Of a DNA stretch of 7,433 nt, positions 1 to 6,200 are shown piece after piece (positions within the stretch are counted from its first letter, which is position 1; every line of letters starts with the position of its first letter). Both the position numbers and the translations under genes were made by a program. Below the pieces are notes generated by a model. That model saw only the letters and a program-made list of their open reading frames with translations, did no database searches and was not told the origin of the DNA. The stretch lies in NCBI GenBank assembly GCA_020718315.1, contig DYSK01000102.1:1-7433 (forward strand), given 5' to 3'. The stretch comes from Draconibacterium orientale (GTDB lineage Bacteria > Bacteroidota > Bacteroidia > Bacteroidales > UBA12170).

Positions 1-53
1 AGAGCTCTGGTCTCCAAAACCAGGAGTCGTGGGTTCGAGTCCTACCACCCGTG
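1..53 (+). tRNA. trpT: tRNA-Trp (anticodon CCA), 5' end cut off by the window
   Basis: This is the 3' portion of a tRNA that decodes UGG as tryptophan. The end of the D arm (GAGC, 2-5) is followed by a perfect 5-bp anticodon stem (CTGGT 7-11 with ACCAG 19-23) around the 7-base loop CTCCAAA, which puts CCA at 14-16. A 5-base variable region (24-28) leads into a T arm (GTGGG 29-33, loop TTCGAGT 34-40, CCTAC 41-45, with one G-T pair). The 3' acceptor strand CACCCGT (46-52) and a G discriminator at 53 complete it. The bases after 53 are CTT, so the CCA tail is not encoded and must be added enzymatically. About 20 bases of the 5' end lie before the window. The position directly upstream of secE matches the usual tuf / tRNA-Trp / secE order of Bacteroidota. 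Confidence 0.95.
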
Positions 54-77
54 CTTAATAATTTTAGACAAAAACAA

Positions 78-269
78 ATGGGCATAGTTAAATATTCAAA
101 GGAATCTTATGACGAATTAGTAAATAAGGTTTCGTGGCCTAGTTGGAATGAACTCCAAAATAGTGCAATTGTTGTATCCATTGCTTCCCTTATAATCGCC
201 ATGGTGGTTTTTTTGATGGATATTAGTTTTGAAAACATTTTAAACCTGTTTTACAAACTTTTAAACTAA
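78..269 (+). CDS. secE: Preprotein translocase subunit SecE
   Basis: SecE is the small clamp-like subunit of the SecYEG protein-conducting channel in the inner membrane. The 63-residue product has the short single-membrane-segment form of the family: an amphipathic N-terminal helix (about 4-19), the conserved hinge with Trp-Pro (residues 20-21, followed by SWNEL), then one hydrophobic segment at about 28-48 and a short C-terminal tail. E. coli SecE is longer because it has two extra membrane segments; the one-segment form is normal in most bacteria. I chose ATG 78. An in-frame GTG at 51 would lengthen the protein by nine residues, but it lies on the last three bases of tRNA-Trp. There is no Shine-Dalgarno sequence, only an A-rich leader. 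Identification rests on the WP motif, topology and the invariant position before nusG. Confidence 0.93.
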   Translation: MGIVKYSKESYDELVNKVSWPSWNELQNSAIVVSIASLIIAMVVFLMDISFENILNLFYKLLN

Positions 270-329
270 GCATTGTTCTCAATAATAATTTCGTTGATAT
301 TATTTCTTATTTCTTTGATTTGATTAAGT

Positions 330-875
330 ATGAGTGAAGCAGTAAAAAAATGGTATGTAGTACGGGCCGTTAGCGGTAAGGAAAAGAAGGTGAAAGAATA
401 TTTAGAAAGTGAAATTCGACGCCTCGACATCCAAAGTAACGTTTCACAAGTGCTGATTCCTACGGAAAAAGTTTATCAAGTGCGGGGCGGGAAAAAAATA
501 GTGAAAGAACGCAATTTTTTTCCAGGTTATGTTTTAATTGAAGTCTCTGACTTAGAAGGAGAGATTCAACACATGATCAAAAACGTTCCAAATGTGATAG
601 GTTTCTTAGGATCTAAAGGCGAGCCAGAACCCATTCGTCCATCTGAGGTAAAAAGAATCTTAGGTAAAGTGGATGAACTTGGTGAACAAGGCGAAGAATT
701 TAGTGTTCCTTTTATTGTGGGTGAAACTGTTACTGTGATCGATGGTCCATTTAATAGTTTTGCTGGAGTTATTGAGGAAATCAATCAAGAGAAAAGAAAA
801 CTTAAAGTGATGGTGAAAATTTTCGGAAGAAAAACGCCACTGGAACTTGGGTTTATGCAAGTTGCTAAGGAATAA
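330..875 (+). CDS. nusG: Transcription termination/antitermination factor NusG
   Basis: NusG binds the beta' clamp helices and beta gate loop of elongating RNA polymerase, suppresses pausing, and can link polymerase to Rho or to ribosomal protein S10. The 181-residue product equals the E. coli length. The N-terminal NGN domain (about 6-120) includes WYVV (8-11), PTEKV (44-48) and the signature FFPGYVL (63-69). The KOW domain (about 128-181) includes VIDGPF (136-141) and IFGR (164-167). Residues F144, I164, F165 and R167 fall at the same numbers as the E. coli residues that contact S10 or Rho (E. coli numbering from memory), so both partner interactions look possible. It lies 60 bases after secE and 43 before rplK. 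The leader has no Shine-Dalgarno sequence. No insertion between the domains is visible, unlike some NusG paralogues of Bacteroidota capsule loci (UpxY type), so this is the housekeeping copy. Confidence 0.98.
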   Translation: MSEAVKKWYVVRAVSGKEKKVKEYLESEIRRLDIQSNVSQVLIPTEKVYQVRGGKKIVKERNFFPGYVLIEVSDLEGEIQHMIKNVPNVIGFLGSKGEPEPIRPSEVKRILGKVDELGEQGEEFSVPFIVGETVTVIDGPFNSFAGVIEEINQEKRKLKVMVKIFGRKTPLELGFMQVAKE

Positions 876-893
876 GAATTAACATATTTTTTA

Positions 894-920
894 ATCTTTT
901 AGAAAATCTATTTAAAAGAT
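894..920 (+). promoter_or_regulatory. Weak hairpin overlapping the rplK start codon
   Basis: ATCTTTTA (894-901) is exactly complementary to TAAAAGAT (913-920), with an 11-base loop. The 3' arm includes the first two bases of the rplK start codon (ATG 919-921), so the fold would partly hide the initiation site. Only one G-C pair is present and the region is very AT-rich, so chance is a serious alternative. In E. coli, L1 represses the L11 operon by binding the mRNA near this start. I see no clear copy of the 23S-like L1 target here, so any link to L1 is speculation. Confidence 0.2.
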
Positions 921-1365
921 GGCTAAAGAAATCAGTGGATTAATTAAGTTGCAAATTAAAGGAGCAGCTGCTAACCCTTCACCACCAGTAGGTCCCGCAT
1001 TGGGATCGAAAGGGGTGAATATTATGGAATTTTGCAAACAGTTTAATGCTCGTACACAAGATCAAGCAGGGAAAGTTGTTCCTGTAATCATCACGGTGTT
1101 CAAGGACAAATCGTTTGAATTTATTATTAAAACGCCTCCTGTTGCAGTGCAAATCATGGAAGTTACCAAAATCAAGAAAGGTTCAGCAGAACCTAATCGT
1201 GTAAAAGTAGCTACTATGAGTTGGGAGCAAGTTCGTGAAATAGCTTCCAGCAAAATGGTTGACATGAATGCTTTTGAGCTGGATTCAGCTATGAGCATGG
1301 TTGCCGGCACAGCTCGTAGTATGGGGGTTAAAATTAGCGGAAAAAGCCCTCTTGCAACAAAGTAA
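919..1365 (+). CDS. rplK: 50S ribosomal protein L11 (uL11)
   Basis: L11 binds helices 43-44 of 23S rRNA at the base of the stalk, in the GTPase-associated centre, and takes part in factor binding and in the stringent response through RelA-type enzymes. The product has 148 residues, slightly longer than the 141-142 of E. coli because of a C-terminal tail ending in SGKSPLATK. The N-terminal domain (about 1-70) carries the proline-rich NPSPPVGPALG (19-29), whose prolines 22, 23 and 26 form the known thiostrepton-contact surface, and GVNIMEFCKQFN (32-43). The linker KTPP is at 71-74. The rRNA-binding C-terminal domain (about 75-141) ends with the signature GTARSMG (130-136). The gene sits between nusG and rplA as in most bacteria, with 38 bases to rplA. 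No Shine-Dalgarno sequence is visible before the ATG. Confidence 0.98.
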   Translation: MAKEISGLIKLQIKGAAANPSPPVGPALGSKGVNIMEFCKQFNARTQDQAGKVVPVIITVFKDKSFEFIIKTPPVAVQIMEVTKIKKGSAEPNRVKVATMSWEQVREIASSKMVDMNAFELDSAMSMVAGTARSMGVKISGKSPLATK

Positions 1366-1403
1366 ATATCGTTCAGACGGTATAAATTAAAAAAATAACT
1401 AAA

Positions 1404-2096
1404 ATGGGTAAAATCACAAAGAAAAGAAAAGAGGCTTTGGCGAAATTTGATTGCGCGAAGGTTTATTCTTTGACCGAAGCAAGTAGTGTTGTAAAAACAA
1501 TTACCAACACTAATTTTGATGCTTCTGTCGATATAGACGTTCGTCTTGGTGTGGATCCCCGTAAAGCAAACCAAATGGTTCGCGGAACGGTTGCTCTACC
1601 TCACGGAACTGGAAAAACAGTTCGCGTGTTGGTATTGTGTACACCAGATAAAGAAGAAGAAGCTAAAGCAGCCGGAGCTGATTATGTTGGTCTTGACGAT
1701 TACGTTGCCAAAATTAAAGGCGGTTGGACGGATATCGATGTGGTGATTACGATGCCTAGTGTGATGCCAAAAGTAGGCGCATTGGGTAGAATTCTTGGTC
1801 CTAGAGGCTTAATGCCAAATCCTAAAACGGGTACCGTTACAATGGATATTGGAAAAGCTGTTCAGGAAGTAAAGGCTGGTAAAATTGACTTTAGAGTTGA
1901 CAAATTTGGTATTGTACATGCCGGAGTTGCTAAAGTTTCTTTTGATGTAGAAAAAATTGAAGAAAATGCTAGAGAGCTTATTCAAACAATTATTCGCATG
2001 AAGCCATCTGCTGCAAAAGGTACTTATGTTAAAAGTATTTTTATGTCTAGCACTATGAGCCCAGGAATTCAAGTTGATCCTAAATCTATTACCTAA
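1404..2096 (+). CDS. rplA: 50S ribosomal protein L1 (uL1)
   Basis: L1 forms the mobile L1 stalk on helices 76-78 of 23S rRNA and helps deacylated tRNA leave the E site; in E. coli it also represses its own operon by binding the mRNA. The 230-residue product matches family length. Domain I is built from both ends (about 1-66 and 160-230) and contains NFDASVDIDVRLG (37-49). Domain II (about 67-159) contains GPRGLMPNPKTGT (132-144), the family signature. The C-terminal RNA-contact motif reads SSTMSPG (215-221): T217 and M218 are kept, but position 219 is Ser where the motif in well-studied L1 proteins is Thr-Met-Gly. I believe the Ser is common in Bacteroidota but cannot check this here. The gene ends with two in-frame stops, TAA TGA. 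No Shine-Dalgarno sequence precedes the ATG; the leader is A-rich. Confidence 0.98.
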   Translation: MGKITKKRKEALAKFDCAKVYSLTEASSVVKTITNTNFDASVDIDVRLGVDPRKANQMVRGTVALPHGTGKTVRVLVLCTPDKEEEAKAAGADYVGLDDYVAKIKGGWTDIDVVITMPSVMPKVGALGRILGPRGLMPNPKTGTVTMDIGKAVQEVKAGKIDFRVDKFGIVHAGVAKVSFDVEKIEENARELIQTIIRMKPSAAKGTYVKSIFMSSTMSPGIQVDPKSIT

Positions 2097-2100
2097 TGAC

Positions 2101-2143
2101 AAACGTTAACGTTTTCGGTAAAACCTATAAAGGAGATTTATAG
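2101..2143 (+). promoter_or_regulatory. Structured rplJ leader with Shine-Dalgarno sequence in a hairpin loop
   Basis: The rplA-rplJ gap holds three adjacent elements. First is a perfect 14-base palindrome, AAACGTTAACGTTT (2101-2114). Second is a 5-bp hairpin, GTTTT (2111-2115) with AAAAC (2120-2124), loop CGGT; it overlaps the palindrome, so the two are alternatives. Third is a perfect 7-bp hairpin, CTATAAA (2125-2131) with TTTATAG (2137-2143), with GGAGA in its loop. The Shine-Dalgarno string AAAGGAG (2129-2135) lies in the 5' arm and loop, nine bases before the rplJ ATG, and is the only canonical one before any gene here. L10-L12 complexes are known to repress translation by binding their own leader in several bacteria. 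I infer that this compact leader may do the same; the binding itself is not shown by sequence. Confidence 0.55.
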
Positions 2144-2144
2144 T

Positions 2145-2666
2145 ATGAAGAAAGAAGAAAAAGACCTACTCATCAATTCGATTGTAGCACACCTCTCAAA
2201 TAGTTCACATATTTATCTTACCGATATTTCTGGACTAAATGCTGAAACAACAAGCAGGCTAAGACGTACCGCGTACAAAAACGGTATAAAATTGGTTGTT
2301 GTTAAAAATTCATTGCTCAAAAAAGCAATGGAAAGATCAAACAAAGACTTTGCACCTTTATATGAAGTGTTAAAAGGCGGAACATCATTAATGCTTTCTG
2401 AGGTTGGAAACGCTCCAGCTAAAATGATTAAAGATTTCAGAAAGAAAAGTGATAAGCCTTCGCTTAAAGGAGCTTATGTTGAAGAATCTATTTATATCGG
2501 AGACCATGAACTTGAAGGACTAATGAGCGTTAAATCGAAAAACGAACTCATTGGTGACCTGATCGCGTTGCTGCAATCTCCTGCCAAAAATGTTGTGTCT
2601 GCCCTTCAATCGGGTGGCAATATTATAGCAGGTGTTGTTAAAACACTCTCGGAACGCTCTGAATAA
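2145..2666 (+). CDS. rplJ: 50S ribosomal protein L10 (uL10)
   Basis: L10 anchors the ribosomal stalk: its N-terminal domain binds 23S rRNA helices 42-44 beside L11, and its C-terminal helix holds L7/L12 dimers. The 173-residue product fits the family (165 in E. coli, about 180 in Thermotoga). The globular domain includes GLNAETTSRLRR (30-41), VVVKNSLLKKAM (51-62) and LKGGTSLML (76-84). The C-terminal part from about 145 is helical and carries the L12-docking segment. By length I would guess two L12 dimers, but three cannot be excluded. Unlike its neighbours, this gene has a strong Shine-Dalgarno sequence (AAAGGAG, 9-base spacing) inside a hairpin, which suggests separate translational control. 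Identity also follows from its place between rplA and rplL. Confidence 0.97.
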   Translation: MKKEEKDLLINSIVAHLSNSSHIYLTDISGLNAETTSRLRRTAYKNGIKLVVVKNSLLKKAMERSNKDFAPLYEVLKGGTSLMLSEVGNAPAKMIKDFRKKSDKPSLKGAYVEESIYIGDHELEGLMSVKSKNELIGDLIALLQSPAKNVVSALQSGGNIIAGVVKTLSERSE

Positions 2667-2684
2667 AATAGAATAAAGTAAAAA

Positions 2685-2692
2685 TAATTTTG
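2685..2692 (+). promoter_or_regulatory. Possible internal promoter -7 element before rplL
   Basis: TAATTTTG is an exact match to the Bacteroidota primary-sigma -7 consensus TAnnTTTG and lies in the 50-base rplJ-rplL gap, 24 bases before the rplL ATG. I find no good TTG or TTTG -33 element at the usual distance upstream, where the bases are the end of rplJ. The same eight bases also occur inside rplA (1511-1518), so a chance match in AT-rich DNA is quite possible. A local promoter would fit the need for several L12 copies per ribosome, but that is inference. Confidence 0.22.
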
Positions 2693-2716
2693 AAAACAAT
2701 TTAAATAGAATAGAAA

Positions 2717-3091
2717 ATGGCAGATTTAAAAGCTTTTGCAGAACAATTGGTTAATTTAACTGTTAAAGAAGTAAATGAATTAGCTAAAATTTTAAAAGAA
2801 GAATATGGTATCGAGCCTGCTGCAGCTGCTGTAGCTGTTGCTGGTCCTGCTGCAAGTAACGAAGTTGTTGAAGAAGTTCAAACAGCTTTCGATGTAATTC
2901 TTAAAGCCGCTGGTTCTTCCAAATTAGCAGTTGTTAAATTAGTTAAAGAACTAACTAGTTTAGGACTCAAAGAAGCTAAAGAATTAGTTGACAGTGCACC
3001 AGCTCCATTAAAAACAGGTGTATCCAAAGACGAAGCTGAAGCCCTTAAAGCCTCTTTAGAAGAAGCGGGTGCTGAAGTTGAAGTTAAATAA
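2717..3091 (+). CDS. rplL: 50S ribosomal protein L7/L12 (bL12)
   Basis: L12 forms the flexible, multi-copy stalk that recruits EF-Tu, EF-G, IF2 and RF3 and stimulates their GTPase activity. The 124-residue product has the three standard parts: an N-terminal dimerisation and L10-binding domain (about 1-33), an Ala/Val-rich flexible hinge (about 34-54), and the factor-binding C-terminal domain (about 55-124). Visible motifs are FDVILKAAG (58-66), GLKEAKELV (83-91) and the nearly invariant end EEAGAEVEVK. K70-R73 of the E. coli factor-binding face is represented by similar basic residues (LVKEL at 75-79). The A-rich leader has no Shine-Dalgarno sequence. A 50-base gap separates it from rplJ and 136 bases of structured RNA separate it from rpoB, allowing L12 to be made in excess over polymerase subunits. 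Confidence 0.98.
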   Translation: MADLKAFAEQLVNLTVKEVNELAKILKEEYGIEPAAAAVAVAGPAASNEVVEEVQTAFDVILKAAGSSKLAVVKLVKELTSLGLKEAKELVDSAPAPLKTGVSKDEAEALKASLEEAGAEVEVK

Positions 3092-3119
3092 GACTTTTGT
3101 AGGGTTACCTACCTTAGTC
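3092..3119 (+). other. Small hairpin directly after the rplL stop codon
   Basis: GACT (3092-3095) pairs with AGTC (3116-3119), and GTAGG (3099-3103) pairs with CCTAC (3108-3112) around a GTTA loop; a 3x3 pyrimidine-rich internal loop lies between. It begins with the base after the rplL TAA. No T run follows, so it is not a terminator by itself. It could protect the 3' end of an rplL-ending transcript or act with the longer hairpin that follows. The pairings are read directly; the function is inference. Confidence 0.4.
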
Positions 3120-3122
3120 CTT

Positions 3123-3172
3123 GACGGAGAATAGACAAAGCAGGCTTGCGCCTGAGCTGTCTATTTTTCGTC
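3123..3172 (+). terminator. Long hairpin between rplL and rpoB: candidate attenuator or RNA processing site
   Basis: The core stem AATAGACA (3130-3137) with TGTCTATT (3158-3165) is perfect. It continues outward so that GACGGAGAATAGACA (3123-3137) pairs with TGTCTATTTTTCGTC (3158-3172) through 15 pairs, two of them G-U. After a 3x3 internal loop, CAGGC (3141-3145) pairs with GCCTG (3150-3154) around TTGC. Taking only the inner core gives a terminator shape followed by a T run (3164-3168); taking the whole stem uses up those T residues and gives a long duplex more like an RNase III substrate. E. coli has both a partial terminator and an RNase III site at this boundary. Which applies here cannot be decided from sequence. 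A second T run (3189-3194) follows but lacks its own hairpin. Confidence 0.65.
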
Positions 3173-3227
3173 GTATTATTCGGTCGTCTTTTTTCGTCAG
3201 TTAATTTAACCTTAAAAAATTTAAACC

Positions 3228-6200
3228 TTGGCAAATATAATTTCTGATAGAATCAACTTTGCATCGTCAAAAATTCATGTTGACTATCCCGATTTTCTTG
3301 ATATCCAATTGAAATCCTTCCAGGAATTCTTTCAATTAGAAACAAATCCGGAAAACCGAAGCAACGAAGGATTGTTTAAAGTATTTAGTGAAAACTTTCC
3401 CATTACCGATGCAAGAAATAATTTCGTTCTTGAATTCTTAGACTATTTTGTTGACCCTCCACGCTATTCCATGGAAGAGTGTATATACAGAGGGTTGACC
3501 TACAATGTCCCTCTCAAGGCCAAATTAAAACTGTATTGTACCGATCCCGATCACGAAGATTTTCAAACAATAATTCAAGATGTCTATTTGGGGATGATCC
3601 CTTATATGACTCCCAAAGGTACATTTATTGTGAATGGTGCCGAACGTGTTATTGTTTCTCAATTACATCGTTCACCCGGCGTTTTCTTTGGTCAGCATCG
3701 TCATGCAAACGGTTCGCAACTTTATTCGGCACGCATTATTCCCTTCAAAGGTTCTTGGATGGAATTTTCAACCGACATCAACAACGTGATGTACGCATAC
3801 ATCGACCGTAAGAAAAAACTTCCGGTTACTACACTTTTAAGAGCTATTGGCTTTGAAAGTGATAAAGATATTTTGGAAATATTTGACTTAGCACAAGAAG
3901 TGAAAGTTTCCAGAGCTGGACTAAAAAAGGTTGTTGGAAGAAGATTAGCCGCACGTGTAGTTCGCAAATGGATAGAAGACTTTGTTGATGAAGATACCGG
4001 AGAAGTAGTTTCTATTGAACGAACCGATGTGCTTATCGAACGCGAAATAGAACTAGATAAAGACAATATCGAACTAATCGTTGATGCCGGTATCAAAACA
4101 GTGTTCTTACACCGCGATGATGTGAGCAGCAAAGATTATTCTATCATCTTTAATACACTCAATAAAGATACCGCCAATAACGAAAAAGAAGCCGTTGAGT
4201 ATATCTATCGTCAATTGCGAAATGCCGAGCCCCCCGACGAAGAAACCGCTCGCGGTATCATTGATAAATTGTTCTTCTCCGATTCTCGCTACGATTTAGG
4301 CGAAGTGGGCCGGTACAGAATCAATACAAAATTAAATTTAGGTACCGATTTAAGCGTTCGCGTTCTTACCAAAGAAGACATCATATTTATTATTAAACAT
4401 CTGATTCAGTTGGTTAACTCAAAAACCGACGTTGATGATATCGACCACTTAAGCAACCGTAGAGTTCGTACAGTTGGTGAGCAATTGTATCAGCAATTTG
4501 GCGTTGGTTTATCGCGCATGGCACGTACCATTCGTGAACGAATGAATGTAAGAGACAACGAAGTTTTTACACCAACTGATTTGATCAATGCGAAAACATT
4601 GTCCTCGGTAATCAACTCCTTCTTCGGTACAAATCAACTTTCGCAGTTCATGGATCAAACAAATCCATTGTCGGAGATTACCCATAAACGAAGAGTTTCG
4701 GCATTAGGACCTGGTGGTCTTTCTCGTGAAAGAGCAGGGTTCGAAGTCCGTGACGTTCACTATACTCATTATGGACGCTTATGTACCATAGAAACTCCCG
4801 AAGGCCCAAATATTGGTCTTATTTCTTCGCTTTGTGTTTATGCAAAAATAAACCGATTAGGTTTTATCGAAACGCCTTACCTAAACGTTGAACAAGGTAA
4901 AGCCAGCTTAAAAGTAGAACCTATTTACCTCAGTGCCGAAGAAGAGGAAAATAAGATAATTGCGCAAGCAACTACCATGATGGAAGACAATGGAAATTTC
5001 CTGAATGCACGTGTAAAAGCAAGGTCACTAGCCGATTATCCTATTATCGAAAAAGAGAAAATCGATTTAATCGATATTGCACCAAATCAAATAGCATCTA
5101 TTGCAGCTTCCTTGATTCCATTTTTGGAACACGACGATGCAAACCGCGCTTTGATGGGTTCAAACATGATGCGTCAAGCTGTTCCTCTTTTAAATTCCGA
5201 AGCGCCTATTGTTGGAACCGGAATCGAAGGTTCGGTGGCCCGAGACAGTCGCGTATTGATAAATGCCGAAGGCGAAGGTGTAGTAGAATATGTTGATGCA
5301 CGGAAAATCATTATTCGCTATTCTCGCGATAATGATGAAAAATTGGTCAGTTTCGACGATGATTTAAAAACATACGAATTATCGAAATTTTTAAGAACGA
5401 ACCAAAATACAAGCGTAAATCTACGTCCAATTGTTCGTAAAGGGGATAAGGTTGTTAAAGGCCAAGTTCTATGCGAAGGCTATGGTACCAAAAACGGCGA
5501 GCTTGCCCTAGGAAGAAATCTGATGGTTGCATTCATGCCCTGGAAAGGTTACAATTTTGAAGATGCCATTGTGATTTCCGAAAAAGTGGTAAAAGAAGAT
5601 ATATTCACTTCCGTTCACATCGAAGAGTTTTCTTTGGATGTTCGCGAAACCAAACGTGGTGCCGAAGAGCTTACAAGTGATATTCCAAATATCAGCTCGG
5701 AAGCCACAAAAGACTTGGACGAGAATGGAATGATTCGCATCGGTGCAGAAATATCTGCCGGTGATATATTAATCGGAAAAATTACTCCTAAGGGAGAAAG
5801 TGATCCTACACCGGAAGAAAAATTATTGCGTGCCATTTTTGGCGATAAAGCCGGCGATGTGAAAGATGCTTCTTTAAAAGCACCACCTTCGATGCAAGGA
5901 GTTGTTGTGGATAAGAAACTCTTCTCTAGGAATATGAAAGATCGTAGAGCAAAGTCGAAAGATAAAGATGTAATTCAACAGCTTGAGGAAGATTTTAGTA
6001 GAGAAGTTACTGACTTAAAATCCAAATTGGTCGATAAATTAACGATTTTGGTAAGTGGTAAAACATCTCAAGGCGTTTATGACAATTACAATGAAGTACA
6101 AATAGCCAAGAAAATTAAGTTTACACAAAAACTTATTGCTGGTTTGGATTTCATGAATCTGAATCCGAATGGATGGACTACCGATATTGCTAAAAACGAC

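Noticed and set aside
51..77. Upstream GTG start for secE at 51, giving a 72-residue protein.
   Set aside because: The GTG is made of the last bases of the tRNA-Trp gene, and the extra nine residues do not resemble SecE; ATG 78 gives the usual length.
281..304. AATAATA / TATTATT inverted repeat between secE and nusG as a terminator.
   Set aside because: The stem is purely A-T with a 10-base loop and no clean T run; it is expected by chance in such AT-rich sequence.
1366..1383. Small hairpin ATATCG / CGGTAT after the rplK stop.
   Set aside because: Only six pairs, one of them G-U, and no T run; too weak to annotate.
1511..1518. TAATTTTG promoter-like element inside rplA.
   Set aside because: It encodes conserved L1 residues (Asn-Phe-Asp region) and no promoter is expected there; it shows how easily the motif arises by chance.
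1062..1574. Antisense reading frame of about 170 codons across rplK and rplA, with other shorter antisense frames in rplA, rpoB and rpoC.
   Set aside because: They lie wholly or almost wholly over strongly conserved genes on the + strand, have no recognisable domains, and are expected shadows.
2666..2712. Direct repeat AAATAGAATA at 2666-2675 and 2703-2712 in the rplJ-rplL gap.
   Set aside because: Low-complexity A-rich sequence, and one copy begins in the rplJ stop codon; no mobile-element or regulator signature accompanies it.
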